Of a stretch of 64,000 nucleotides of DNA, positions 34,821 to 43,385 are shown piece after piece (position 1 is the first letter of the stretch; each line of letters starts with the position of its first letter). The notes beneath the pieces were generated by a model that ran no database searches, was not told the origin of the DNA, and saw only the letters and a list, made by a program, of their open reading frames with translations. Location: the NCBI RefSeq assembly GCF_004115085.1, contig NZ_QXJP01000016.1:23388-87387 (forward strand), written 5' to 3'. Origin of the DNA: Longirhabdus pacifica. Its GTDB lineage: Bacteria > Bacillota > Bacilli > Paenibacillales > DSM-105158. Position numbers and translations under genes: made by a program.

Positions 34821-34846
34821 TACACCACTCCTGACTTTAGAATCTC
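34821..34846. other. Attachment site, right end of element B
   Basis: The internal arm 34821-34844 contains CACTCCTG and TTAGAATC and is the inverted partner of 27251-27274. The core TC at 34845-34846 lies in the GAG codon of CIENE in the sigK N-segment. Confidence 0.9.
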
Positions 34847-35182
34847 ATTTTCAATACAGCGTGCTGCAAACGTAGCTAGTTTTGTACCTTTGTTAGGCTG
34901 AAAACTTTCAATTGCTTTAATTAAACCAATCGTTCCAATCGATATGAGGTCTTCTGTATCCTCTCCCGTATTATCGAATTTTTTAACAATGTGAGCAACT
35001 AAGCGTAAATTATGTTCTATCAATACATTTCTTGATTGCATATTACCTTGCCCCATCAACTCTAAATGCTTTACTTCCTCGGTTTGCGTCAAAGGTTGCG
35101 GGAACACATTATTTTTCACATACGATACAAGCAGCATGAACTCTTTTACAAATATAACGATACTTGTAATAAGACCAGGCAC
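34845..35182 (-). CDS. sigK: sigK N-terminal segment (pro-sigma-K residues 1-113, SpoIVCB-equivalent)
   Basis: The start is GTG 35182, 6 nt behind AGGAGG. The first 20 residues ([19 protein letters not shown]) are the hydrophobic pro-peptide that is removed from pro-sigma-K by the SpoIVFB protease. Sigma-70 region 2 follows: [51 protein letters not shown]. In the unexcised state the frame continues six codons into element B (ILKSGVV) and stops. With the other two segments it gives 237 residues; B. subtilis SigK has 241. Sigma-K directs late mother-cell gene expression in sporulation. Confidence 0.96.
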
Positions 35183-35275
35183 ACAGCACCTCCTAAAAGG
35201 GAATAGCAAGTCTTTTTATACCCCTGCTTTTACAACACAAATACAACAAACTTTTCTTTTCAGAGCAACTTTTAC

Positions 35276-35283
35276 ATTGTATG
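35276..35283 (-). promoter_or_regulatory. Possible sigma-E/sigma-K -10 element of sigK
   Basis: CATACAAT on the minus strand, 94 nt before the sigK start, matches the -10 consensus of mother-cell sigma factors. GGCAC 17 nt upstream could serve as a sigma-K-type -35. No experimental support. Confidence 0.45.
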
Positions 35284-35412
35284 TAGGCGAATACCTAACC
35301 GTGCCTGTTTGCAAAAAAAATACAAAATTGACGAACTATGAAAGCTAATAGACTAATGATGGTACAGATCATATCATATAAATAAAGGAAATATTCAGAA
35401 AATAAACATGAG

Positions 35413-35530
35413 AAAGGAGAATGTGCTGTGCCTTTAATTCGCGGTAGACCTTAGCCCATCATTTATTACACGGCTAATTCCCCTCCTTTAGATGAACAAT
35501 CACAAGTTCATTTAAAAGGAGGATCAACAC
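35413..35530 (+). promoter_or_regulatory. Leader peptide and RBS-sequestering hairpins (translational attenuator)
   Basis: AAAGGAG (35413-35419) precedes an 8-residue frame, GTG 35428 to TAG 35454, encoding MPLIRGRP. TTAGCC (35451-35456) can pair with GGCTAA (35472-35477). Next, CCTCCTTTAGATGAAC can pair with GTTCATTTAAAAGGAGG, which hides the AAAGGAGG site of the exporter gene. The layout resembles leaders of inducible antibiotic-resistance genes, where a stalled ribosome on the leader frees the downstream site. The inducer is unknown. Confidence 0.65.
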
Positions 35531-36727
35531 TTGAATCATACAAAAACAATGCGACGCGCTCAAGCAAATGTGTATATATTATACGGTTATCAGTTTTTTC
35601 ATAGCTTTATACTGGCGTATGTGATTGAACGACTTTTTTGGGAAAGCAGAGGTATATCCATCCAAGAAGTAGTGTGGATACAACTCATTTACGGCTTTAT
35701 TGTACTCGTGGCAGAATTACCATCAGGATGGTTTGCAGACCGATTTGCAAGGAAAAATGCAATCATTATCGATGCGATATGCACCTTAACAGAACTATTC
35801 ATTCTTATTTTTGCACAACATTTCTGGCATTTTGCTTTCGCTGTAGCTCTTGCAGCAGTTGGTGAAGCTTTTCAAAGTGGTGCCCAACATGCATTACTAT
35901 ACGACTCTTGTAAAGCAGCAGGTGGGAATCATCATTTTGAAAAAACACTCGGACGTATGCAAGCAGTAAAATACGCTTCTTCTATGATAAGCGCATTACT
36001 AGGTGCCATCATTGCCACAACATATGCATATGTAACGACGTACTGGATTTCGCTTATCAGTTTAGTTATTGCACTGCTTTTGGCCATATGTCTTCGTGAA
36101 ATAAAAAGGGATGAAGCCATACAACGCAATCCATTTACATGGGAGATGTGGAAGAATATCTTTACTTTTTTACTGACAAAGAAACATATACGTTACATGC
36201 TGGTCATGGGTATCTTTAGCGGCAGTATATTCACATATTTAGATGAATTTTGGCAATTGTATTTGGATGCTATCCACTTCCCTGTTTCCTTTTATGGCAT
36301 CGTAAGTGTATTATGTGCCATTGCCGTTATCATTGGCAGCATCATTTCATACTCCATCAGAGTAAAACTAGGACTTCATGCATCTATCGTATGGATGCTT
36401 TTCATTAGTACGTTGTGCGTATCGCTACTTGTTATTATTCCTTTTTGGTATGTCATTACTGCACTTACACTGCTATATTTAACTTTTGCTGTGATTAAAC
36501 CTATGTTCTACAGTTATTTACATGAGCATGCTTTAGACGCATATAGAGCATCCATTGAATCTGCCTTTTCCATCATGCAGCATATTGCCATCATCATCAT
36601 CGGTATCCCTTTCGGTTACTTGTCATCCCACTGTAGCATTTTTATTGGATTTGCCTACTTGGCATCTGTGTTGATCGTTTTCACTAGCATGTCCTTTCTG
36701 AACCGCAACATCAAGCTTGAAACGTAG
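35531..36727 (+). CDS. MFS-family membrane exporter
   Basis: A 398-residue protein with about twelve hydrophobic helices. The MFS loop 2-3 motif is visible as GWFADRFARKNAI near residue 65. AELPSGWFADR and the overall layout resemble drug or macrolide-type exporters. The start is TTG 35531, 8 nt after AAAGGAGG. The translational-attenuator-like leader upstream suggests antibiotic-inducible expression, which favours a drug-efflux role; the substrate is not known. A terminator follows at 36769. Confidence 0.8.
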   Translation: MNHTKTMRRAQANVYILYGYQFFHSFILAYVIERLFWESRGISIQEVVWIQLIYGFIVLVAELPSGWFADRFARKNAIIIDAICTLTELFILIFAQHFWHFAFAVALAAVGEAFQSGAQHALLYDSCKAAGGNHHFEKTLGRMQAVKYASSMISALLGAIIATTYAYVTTYWISLISLVIALLLAICLREIKRDEAIQRNPFTWEMWKNIFTFLLTKKHIRYMLVMGIFSGSIFTYLDEFWQLYLDAIHFPVSFYGIVSVLCAIAVIIGSIISYSIRVKLGLHASIVWMLFISTLCVSLLVIIPFWYVITALTLLYLTFAVIKPMFYSYLHEHALDAYRASIESAFSIMQHIAIIIIGIPFGYLSSHCSIFIGFAYLASVLIVFTSMSFLNRNIKLET

Positions 36728-36768
36728 ATATGCAACCAACTCTAACGAATAAGCACAAATATAAAATG

Positions 36769-36803
36769 AACGCGCTATACATTGAAATATAGCGCGTTTT
36801 ACT
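36769..36803 (+). terminator. Terminator of the MFS gene
   Basis: AACGCGCTATA pairs with TATAGCGCGTT around a short loop, followed by TTACTTATT. Confidence 0.75.
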
Positions 36804-36914
36804 TATTCCTATTTTCTAACATACTGTCAATAAACGGCTGTAATAAAATCACAACATAAGATTCGCCATTCTATTTATCTAGCCATTTCATTGCATATTA
36901 CAAATACTACAACA

Positions 36915-37406
36915 TCACACCTGTCTTACTTGCACAAGCTGTATGTCATCTGCCAGTACATCCAAGCAAGCTTCATTAGCAATACTATTAATGTTTAACA
37001 CAGCGTACCTCGTTTCTGGAGGCGACACAGTTGAAACAGCATAGAAATTTTTATAGTTATTCAAATTTCCGATTGGCAATTGATCTTCTCCCACGAACTT
37101 ACTAAACCCTAGAGATAAAAATTGTTTATCTTGATCTAGAAAAGATAACGCGAACGAAAGTTGCGGCGTATTAGTAAAAGCTTCGTTCGGCATGGCCGTA
37201 GCTGAAAAAGTTAGCTCTGCTGTCAGCTCCCCATTCCATGGCATTACTTGCGTCAAATATGAATTTTGTTGCCCCATAAATAAAGCACTCCATGCTCCAG
37301 TAAGATGTCTCGAAGTTTCTAACATGACATGTTGCGATACCCAGCCTTCCAAAGTGCCACTTTCAAAATCTCCATTTTTAACCATATTAACTTGTACTAA
37401 AGCCAT
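36915..37406 (-). CDS. NTTRR-F1-like jelly-roll domain protein
   Basis: A 163-residue protein beginning MALVQVNMVKNGDFESGTLE. VKNGDFESGTLEGW, SRHLTGAWSALFMG, SYLTQVMPW and a C-terminal VLADDIQLVQV match the domain found at the N-terminus of collagen-repeat surface proteins of bacilli (NTTRR-F1). No collagen Gly-X-Y repeats follow, so only the head domain is present. There is no signal peptide. ATG 37406 lies 7 nt behind GGGGAGGT. A spore-surface role is possible but not shown. Confidence 0.65.
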   Translation of the reverse strand: MALVQVNMVKNGDFESGTLEGWVSQHVMLETSRHLTGAWSALFMGQQNSYLTQVMPWNGELTAELTFSATAMPNEAFTNTPQLSFALSFLDQDKQFLSLGFSKFVGEDQLPIGNLNNYKNFYAVSTVSPPETRYAVLNINSIANEACLDVLADDIQLVQVRQV

Positions 37407-37410
37407 TCAT

Positions 37411-37780
37411 TCTACCTCCCCCCGTAAAACAGACGTACTATATCGTATGTTGTAATATGAATTTTTCTTGTACCTCTGTGCTTTAATGACTTTTTTGTAC
37501 TAGTTGTACAATGAACACAGCAATTACAACATACAAGGTATAAATTCAACTACAAGGGAAATGACCCTTTTCTTCTCAATAGAAATAGCCCGTTGAGTTA
37601 TGTTTTGAGGGAAGGACAACTCGTATTTAAATATTAACGTTATATTTTTTTAGCAAATCCCTTGCCACTGAACTGTCGTATTTATATAAAAGGATTTCGT
37701 TTGCCAATGATATTGCATTATCTTTACTAAGCAACTGATCAGGTATCACATGAAAAAAACAATTAAAGTAGCTAGTTCAT
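37411..37780. other. Intergenic region with a possible gene remnant
   Basis: A minus-strand frame at 37627-37749 (40 codons from GTG, no ribosome binding site) reads DQLLSKDNAISLANEILLYK and then KKYNVNI. It looks like the C-terminal end of a decayed gene. Nothing else is recognised. Confidence 0.35.
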
Positions 37781-38116
37781 TCATTTACTATCTACAGGCT
37801 TTCTATATTGTTTTTGCCCTATAACTTCATACACCTCTTGCTTGCTTTCGATGATAAAAGACGGTGATGGTTTTCCTCTACTTGCGCGATGTCCTGCAAG
37901 ATGTACATCACTCGTTTCCCAAGCTTTCCAATCACTTTCCGATTCCCAACGGATCATAATGATAACTTCTTCATTTCCTCTTCGTTGTTTTTTCTTCAAT
38001 ACACTCAAATCTAAAAAGCCTGGTTGCTCTTCAATAATGCCTTCTCCAGCGAATCGTTCCACCGTTTTTTCTGCATGTCCTTCTTCTAAAATGATGGTCT
38101 TTTTTTGAATAAACAT
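37781..38116 (-). CDS. Antibiotic-biosynthesis-monooxygenase-fold protein, probable heme-degrading monooxygenase
   Basis: A 111-residue ferredoxin-like alpha+beta protein. IQKKTIILEEGHAEKTVERF at the start, EVIIMIRWESESDWKAWETS near residue 50 and VHLAGHRA near 72 (histidine candidate) fit the IsdG/HmoA group, which opens heme to release iron. A Fur-box-like sequence at 38159-38181 supports an iron role. The start follows AGGAGG. Other members of the fold act in polyketide pathways, so the assignment rests on motif and regulation. Confidence 0.78.
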   Translation of the reverse strand: MFIQKKTIILEEGHAEKTVERFAGEGIIEEQPGFLDLSVLKKKQRRGNEEVIIMIRWESESDWKAWETSDVHLAGHRASRGKPSPSFIIESKQEVYEVIGQKQYRKPVDSK

Positions 38117-38158
38117 ATGTAATGTATCCTCCTAGTAGTTTTTAATTAAGTTGCAGAT

Positions 38159-38181
38159 GAGAATAATGATAACAACCATTA
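38159..38181 (-). promoter_or_regulatory. Fur-box-like site upstream of the heme monooxygenase
   Basis: The minus strand contains TAATGGTTGTTATCATTATT, a partial match to the GATAATGATTATCATTATC consensus. It lies 43 nt before the start codon. Confidence 0.6.
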
Positions 38182-38313
38182 ACTTGGATATGTTTTTCAA
38201 ATCTAATACTTTACTCGTCATGTCTTAGTCCATTTTAGTAGTGTAATGAATGCTATTAATCTGCCATGATATTATTCAAGTACTAGTTTATGAGATATAA
38301 AAACTATAGTCAA

Positions 38314-38334
38314 TGATAATGATAATTATTTTCA
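38314..38334 (+). promoter_or_regulatory. Fur box upstream of the siderophore-binding protein gene
   Basis: TGATAATGATAATTATTTTC followed by A matches the Fur consensus closely; it lies about 105 nt before the start codon. TTGACAG follows at 38344. Confidence 0.82.
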
Positions 38335-38439
38335 ATTTAATGATTGACAGTCATTATATCTTCTCCTAATATAAGTATAGTTGCGATATGAATATCAACA
38401 TCATTTATACTTACACTGCTTAGGAGGAACAGCACAGAG

Positions 38440-39411
38440 ATGAAAAAAAGATGGGGGTCTTTCATACTTGTTGCGGTTGCATCCCTTTTTCTATTAGCGG
38501 CTTGTAACAACTCAGATCAAGAGACTACAAAAGAAAAAGTGAAAACAACACAAGAAGAAACGACTACATACACCATAGAACATGCAATGGAAACGACGAA
38601 ACTAGCAGCAACACCAGAACGTGTAGTCATCTTAACTAATGAAGGAACAGAAGCATTACTAGCACTAGGAGTGAAACCTGTCGGTGCTGTTATGTCTTGG
38701 GATGCTGATCCTTGGTACGATCATATTAGTGATGAAATGGAAGGCGTTGAAGTTGTCGGCAATGAACATGAAGTCAACATTAAAAAAATCGCCGAACTTC
38801 AACCTGATTTAATTATAGGGAATAAAGGTCGACAAGAAGCTATTTATGACCAATTAAAAATTATTGCACCAACTATTTTTGCTGAAAATTTATCAGGGGA
38901 CTGGAAAGAGAACTTTGAATTTTATGCAAGAGCATTGCGTGTAAGTGAAAAAGGACAAGAAGTCATGGTTGAATACGACGACAAAGTCAAGGCATTACAA
39001 GAAACGCTTGGCGGCAAAGTCAATCAGGAAGTTTCCGTTATACGCTTCAGCACTCGTCCAACTCGTATTTATTACACCGATTCTTTTTCTGGCGTTGTGC
39101 TTGGTGAAGTAGGCTTTCAACGTGCAGCGCATCAAGAAAAATTATTTACTCCAGATAACAAAATGGGCAATTTTGCAGTAGAAGTGGATAAAGAGTTCAT
39201 CCCTGAGATGGATGCAGATAAGCTATTCTACTTCTCCTACTCTCCAGAAGTGGAAGAAGAATGGACCAATGATCCATTATGGCTAAACTTAAACGCTGTG
39301 AAAGAAGGTAATGCGCACAAAGTCGATGATATTATCTGGAACACAGCGGGTGGTGTTAAAGCTGCTACGCTCATGTTAGAAGATATTGAAAGACTTTTTA
39401 CAGCGCAATAA
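38440..39411 (+). CDS. Iron-siderophore ABC transporter substrate-binding lipoprotein (YfiY/FecB-like)
   Basis: A 323-residue lipoprotein. The signal peptide ends in the lipobox LLAAC (residues 18-22). The mature part has the FecB/BtuF-type fold: RVVILTNEGTEALLALGVKP near 62, KKIAELQPDLIIG near 111, YDQLKIIAPTIF near 130 and a C-terminal AATLMLEDIERL. It should bind a ferric siderophore outside the membrane; by analogy with YfiY a hydroxamate such as schizokinen is plausible, fitting the biosynthetic operon at 4-14 kb. No permease genes are adjacent. Start ATG follows AGGAGG. A terminator follows. Confidence 0.87.
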   Translation: MKKRWGSFILVAVASLFLLAACNNSDQETTKEKVKTTQEETTTYTIEHAMETTKLAATPERVVILTNEGTEALLALGVKPVGAVMSWDADPWYDHISDEMEGVEVVGNEHEVNIKKIAELQPDLIIGNKGRQEAIYDQLKIIAPTIFAENLSGDWKENFEFYARALRVSEKGQEVMVEYDDKVKALQETLGGKVNQEVSVIRFSTRPTRIYYTDSFSGVVLGEVGFQRAAHQEKLFTPDNKMGNFAVEVDKEFIPEMDADKLFYFSYSPEVEEEWTNDPLWLNLNAVKEGNAHKVDDIIWNTAGGVKAATLMLEDIERLFTAQ

Positions 39412-39425
39412 ACTCATTTATGTAT

Positions 39426-39466
39426 AAAAAATAGAGAGGACACCATGCGTGCCTCTCTATTTTTCA
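39426..39466 (+). terminator. Terminator after the siderophore-binding protein gene
   Basis: AAATAGAGAGG pairs with CCTCTCTATTT, followed by TTTTCAT; the A-rich 5' side could also serve the other strand. Confidence 0.82.
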
Positions 39467-39624
39467 TGTTTCCTCTCATCATCACTCTGCATTTCAACCT
39501 CATAACAGGTTGTCCTTGTGTCTTTGCAACAATCAAGACATGTTGCCTTTACCTCTCTGTTCTTACGATTGTGCATAAACTTAAAATTGTACATCATTAA
39601 GACTGTACATAACTGTACATCAAC

Positions 39625-40611
39625 TTATGATTGTAAATATACCAAGTAACTGATAATAAAGTAGCTTAAGACAATGAGTGCACTCGGCAATACATACGTA
39701 AACGTATTGACATCCCGCTTTCTGCGAAGCGCATACATCATAATAAAACTCAGTACGATCGTTCCTATTACGGTATACAAATGAATAAAGCTAGCACCTG
39801 TTAGCAAGTTCCCTTTACGATATAACACGTCTGTAAGCATCAAAATCGTAATATTGAATGTGTTACTACCGAGGATAGAAGATATGGCTAAGTTATGATT
39901 AGCAAGTCTAACCGCTGCCACCACAGCTGCTGCTTCTGGTAAACTCGTGCTCGCCGCTACTAAAAAGGAACCGATAAACGAAGCATCAATGCCCGTAAGG
40001 GAAGCAATTTTATCTGCTGATACCGTTAATATCGTTCCGAAAACCAAAATGAATACAGCTGCGATAATAAAACGACTCACCGCTTGCTTCAACGTTAATG
40101 GTGAAGTATGTTCATTGTCCGATGATGAGAATCCCTTCACTTCTTCTATTGGCAGCTCACTTCGTGATATGAGTTTGATCCCAATAACATACACGGCAAT
40201 AAGCGCAATCGTGTCTATCCCTACACCCAATACCTGATAAGGAAATTGAAAATATAAAAATACACTGATGAAAGAAGATAAAACGATAACCATCACATTA
40301 CTATGTAAGTCTTGTCTCGTAGAATAATTGAAAATTCGTTTTTGACGATATACCATATCGACTACAGCTAAAATTAAAATATTGAATAAGTTACTACCTA
40401 ATACATTACCTACTGCGATATCTGGACTATCGATAACGACGGACGTGACACTTGTTGTTATTTCTGGCAAAGAGGTGGCTCCACCTAGCAACAAACCTAA
40501 TATTCCAGCATGCAAAGTAGATTTTTCCCCAATTACATTGACGTATTTTGATAATTGAATAGCTAAAAACACAGTACAGATCGCTGCGATAAGAAATATA
40601 AAATACAGCAA
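39625..40611 (-). CDS. Calcium/cation antiporter (CaCA family, YrbG-like)
   Basis: A 328-residue membrane protein with two homologous halves. The alpha-repeats are visible as GGATSLPEITTS then GNVLGSNLFNI (about 43-80) and AASTSLPEAAAVV then GSNTFNI (about 220-255), separated by a hydrophilic loop with SSDNEHTSP. It exchanges Ca or related divalent cations for sodium or protons. A yybP-ykoY manganese riboswitch precedes it, so Mn or Ca/Mn homeostasis is likely. It appears monocistronic. Confidence 0.85.
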   Translation of the reverse strand: MLYFIFLIAAICTVFLAIQLSKYVNVIGEKSTLHAGILGLLLGGATSLPEITTSVTSVVIDSPDIAVGNVLGSNLFNILILAVVDMVYRQKRIFNYSTRQDLHSNVMVIVLSSFISVFLYFQFPYQVLGVGIDTIALIAVYVIGIKLISRSELPIEEVKGFSSSDNEHTSPLTLKQAVSRFIIAAVFILVFGTILTVSADKIASLTGIDASFIGSFLVAASTSLPEAAAVVAAVRLANHNLAISSILGSNTFNITILMLTDVLYRKGNLLTGASFIHLYTVIGTIVLSFIMMYALRRKRDVNTFTYVLPSALIVLSYFIISYLVYLQS

Positions 40612-40736
40612 ATGAGCTCCCCCTTAGATCGTATCCTTACTTTCGTTCACCTTATTATTACCCAATTTATCGATATCCATTGCTATGTTGTTATAAAACT
40701 TCACACATATAGAGGGTTTATCCATCCCAACCATGC

Positions 40737-40892
40737 AAAAAAACCTTTACCATGACTGGCAAAGGTGTGCGCTCCATTACACAAACCTCTACACAGCAGT
40801 AAAGGTCTTGCTAACAACATTGAGTCGTTGCCAGTAAAGCCGAGAGCATATGCTCCGTAATGACGACCTTACTGTAAAAGCTACTCCCCTTT
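40737..40892 (-). promoter_or_regulatory. yybP-ykoY (Mn2+) riboswitch with terminator
   Basis: The minus strand starts AAAGGGGAGTAGC, then GTCGTCATTACGG, GGCTTTACTGGCAACGAC and CAATGTTGTTAGCAAGACC, the conserved parts of the manganese-sensing yybP-ykoY RNA. An expression-platform hairpin (ACCTTTGCC with GGTAAAGGT, 40744-40766) ends in a T tract. The riboswitch should turn the antiporter on when Mn is high. Confidence 0.87.
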
Positions 40893-40965
40893 AGGAAGAT
40901 CTTCAATTGTTACTCTCATCATAAACATTTCCATGATCGATGTCAATAAACACCAATCCAAAGGC

Positions 40966-41688
40966 TTACAATATTTTATCTAAAAATTGCTTTGCCCGTT
41001 CCGTTTGCGGACTGCTGAAAAATTGTGCTGGAGGTGCTTCTTCTAACAAATAACCTCCATCCATGAAACAAATACGATCTGCCACTTCTTTAGCAAATCC
41101 CATCTCATGCGTAACGACCACCATCGTGATCCCTGTGTGGGATAATCCTTTCATCACCTCAAGCACTTCCTTCACCATCTCTGGGTCTAGTGCGGAGGTC
41201 GGTTCATCAAACAGCATAATGTCTGGCTCCATAGCTAAACATCTTGCTATCGCTACACGCTGCTTCTGTCCACCAGATAATTGAGACGGATAACTTTCTG
41301 CTTTATCTTTCAATCCGACTCGCTCTAACAGCTCCATCGCTTGTTTCACTGCTGTTTTTTTAGATACTTTTTTCACTTTCATCGGCGCATAGATCATATT
41401 TTTCAATACCGTCATATGCGGAAATAGATGAAAATGTTGAAATACCATCCCGATATTCTGCCTTACTTTCGTTATATTCGTTTTCTTGTCTGTGATGTTT
41501 TGACCATCGATCATAATGGTGCCACTTGAAGGCATCTCCAATAAATTCATACAGCGTAGAAAGGTTGACTTACCTGAGCCAGAAGGACCAATCACCGCGA
41601 CAACTTCTCCTGTGCCAATCTCCGTTGTAATATCAAATAAAACTTGCTGTTTGCCAAAATGTTTGGACAAATTATCAATGCTGATCAC
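40966..41688 (-). CDS. Polar amino acid ABC transporter ATP-binding protein (GlnQ-like)
   Basis: A 240-residue ATPase with Walker [10 protein letters not shown] near residue 34, signature [13 protein letters not shown] near 134, Walker [15 protein letters not shown] near 157 and the switch histidine in VVTHEMGFA. It energises uptake through the permease whose gene ends inside its start (14 bp overlap). It belongs to the three-gene operon with 41675-42334 and 42371-43159. Confidence 0.92.
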   Translation of the reverse strand: MISIDNLSKHFGKQQVLFDITTEIGTGEVVAVIGPSGSGKSTFLRCMNLLEMPSSGTIMIDGQNITDKKTNITKVRQNIGMVFQHFHLFPHMTVLKNMIYAPMKVKKVSKKTAVKQAMELLERVGLKDKAESYPSQLSGGQKQRVAIARCLAMEPDIMLFDEPTSALDPEMVKEVLEVMKGLSHTGITMVVVTHEMGFAKEVADRICFMDGGYLLEEAPPAQFFSSPQTERAKQFLDKIL

Positions 41689-42334
41689 TTCGACGCAGTC
41701 TCCTTTCCAATATATTAGATAGTAACGTCAGTGCCATCACGAGCACGTAATATACTACACCTATAAACAATAGTGGTTCAAAATAAATATACTCTTTCGC
41801 CCCAACAACCTGTGCTCTTCGCATCAAGTCCATCGCTCCAATGACGGAAAGTAGCGACGTGTCTTTTAACAAATTAATAGACTCATTCACGAGTGCTGGC
41901 AACGTATTTTTAAAGGCTTGCGGCAATATAATCTGCATCATCATGGAGCGATAAGGAACGCCTAAAGATAAAGCAGCTTCGGCTTGCCCTTTATCCACTG
42001 CGTTAATTCCACCACGAATCGTCTCTGAAATGTACGCTGCTGAATTCAAACTGAACGCAATAATGCCCGCTTGAAAAGCCGTAATATCATAGTCAAGTAA
42101 TTGCGGTGTTGCAAAATAGATAAGCGATAATTGTAATAAAAGCGGTGTTCCTCGAAAAATGGAAGTATACATAAAAGCAAGCCACTGAAGTGGCTTGTAT
42201 TTCTGAATTTTTAAAAACGCAAGAAGTACCCCAAGCGTAAAACCAAATAACATGGAATAACCCGTATAAGATAACGTGACTTTTGTTCCTGCCAGCAAAA
42301 ATTCTGTATACTCATATATTTTTTCAAAATTCAT
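41675..42334 (-). CDS. Polar amino acid ABC transporter permease (HisM/GlnP type)
   Basis: A 219-residue membrane protein with about five helices. The coupling loop contains [20 protein letters not shown] and then [20 protein letters not shown], both typical of HisM-type permeases. [14 protein letters not shown] is the usual N-terminal family motif. It pairs with the upstream binding protein and the downstream ATPase. Confidence 0.92.
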   Translation of the reverse strand: MNFEKIYEYTEFLLAGTKVTLSYTGYSMLFGFTLGVLLAFLKIQKYKPLQWLAFMYTSIFRGTPLLLQLSLIYFATPQLLDYDITAFQAGIIAFSLNSAAYISETIRGGINAVDKGQAEAALSLGVPYRSMMMQIILPQAFKNTLPALVNESINLLKDTSLLSVIGAMDLMRRAQVVGAKEYIYFEPLLFIGVVYYVLVMALTLLSNILERRLRRSDQH

Positions 42335-42370
42335 GTCTATTCATAGTCCTTTTGTTTAATTATTGAATCG

Positions 42371-43159
42371 TTATTTGATCCAACTTTGAATAATCTCATC
42401 AATCTGTCCACTATCTAACATATCCTTCAACACTGCATTGAATTCCGCCGTAAGTTCAGCGTCTTTAGGGAAAGCAACCGCATAACCGTCTGCCTTTTCA
42501 CCTTCAATCGCGATCATTTGCAGATCTTCATTAGCCGCAACAAAACCTTTTGCAATCGAATCTTCCATAATAATGGCATCAATACGATCGGACTTTATTT
42601 CTTGGATTAATGCTGGTATTTTATCTAAACTAACAATGTCCTCTATCGTGCCTAATTCTACTGCTCTTGTCTCTTGTAAAGAACCAAGCTGGACGCCCAC
42701 TTTTTTACCTGCTAGATCTTCTAAAGAAGCAATATCTGCATCTACTGTTGTTACAATCGTATTCGTTGCTTCAAAGTACATATCTGAGAAGTCTACAGAC
42801 TCTTTTCGCTCATCCGTAACACTCATCCCTGACATAACAAAATCCACACGCTCCGATTGCAATGCTGCAATAAGTCCATTAAAATCCATGTTCTTTATTT
42901 CTAATTCGTAACCGAGTTCCTCCATCACTGCTTTCGCAATATCTACATCGATTCCGACGATTTCTTCTGTTTGAATATCCACATCTTCAAATGGTGGATA
43001 GTCTGCTGAAGTTCCCATAATCATCACATTGGTCTCTTCACTTTGCGCTGTTCCTTGATCCGTCTCTTCACTAGATGCATCGTCTGATTGTCCACACGCA
43101 GTGAACATCAACATGATTGCAAGCATGAATGTCGTCATTAAAAAATATTTCTTTTTCAT
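42371..43159 (-). CDS. Polar amino acid ABC transporter substrate-binding lipoprotein
   Basis: A 262-residue lipoprotein with lipobox FTACG (Cys 20). SADYPPFEDVD, IVGIDVDIAKAVMEELGYEL, FNGLIAALQSERVDFVMSGM and KKVGVQLGSLQE are the SBP family 3 motifs for polar amino acids. It is the first gene of its operon. ATG 43159 follows GGGGAGAG; the longer frame to 43291 crosses the promoter region. Cystine or another small polar amino acid is possible; the ligand is not readable. Confidence 0.9.
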   Translation of the reverse strand: MKKKYFLMTTFMLAIMLMFTACGQSDDASSEETDQGTAQSEETNVMIMGTSADYPPFEDVDIQTEEIVGIDVDIAKAVMEELGYELEIKNMDFNGLIAALQSERVDFVMSGMSVTDERKESVDFSDMYFEATNTIVTTVDADIASLEDLAGKKVGVQLGSLQETRAVELGTIEDIVSLDKIPALIQEIKSDRIDAIIMEDSIAKGFVAANEDLQMIAIEGEKADGYAVAFPKDAELTAEFNAVLKDMLDSGQIDEIIQSWIK

Positions 43160-43344
43160 CGTAATCTCTCCCCACATCTGATGTTTAAATATACAATTCA
43201 CATTATGTTTATAAAAAAATAGCAAACTTATTATAACAAAAAGTAAAAACAAAAGATACCTAAAAAAAATAGAAATTTTGTCCATTTGCATACTTTTTCA
43301 TCTATTGCTTATAACCGAGGTAAGGGCAGCTTGATAATGAGATA

Positions 43345-43385
43345 AAAGAAAAGCACCAATGTACGCTACGGGTGTACATCGGTGC
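43345..43385 (-). terminator. Minus-strand terminator between the ABC operon and thiC
   Basis: On the minus strand AGCACCGATGTAC pairs with GTACATTGGTGCT (one mismatch) and is followed by TTTCTTTT. It probably ends the thiC transcript beyond the small opposite gene at 43476. Confidence 0.75.

Larger units (their letters stand above)
27249..34846. mobile_element. sigK intervening element B (skin-like), about 7.60 kb
   Basis: The element separates the sigK N-segment from the middle segment at the CIENE/ILMHL position, where I recall the B. subtilis skin element interrupting sigK. The ends 27251-27274 and 34821-34844 are inverted repeats (18 of 24 matches, GATTCTAA then CAGGAGT). They give a palindromic attP with GAATC-GA-GATTC at its centre. 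Crossover at GA excises 7596 bp. Cargo: a SpoIVCA-type recombinase at the left end, two kelch-FN3 genes plus a third relic, and six small holin-like toxin/antisense RNA modules. Confidence 0.94.

Noticed and set aside
20128..34846. A single large skin element with sigK in two halves
   Set aside because: Joining only the outer halves loses 29 residues that SigK should have. Those residues are encoded at 27162-27250, and att-like inverted repeats flank that segment on both sides, so two elements explain the data better.
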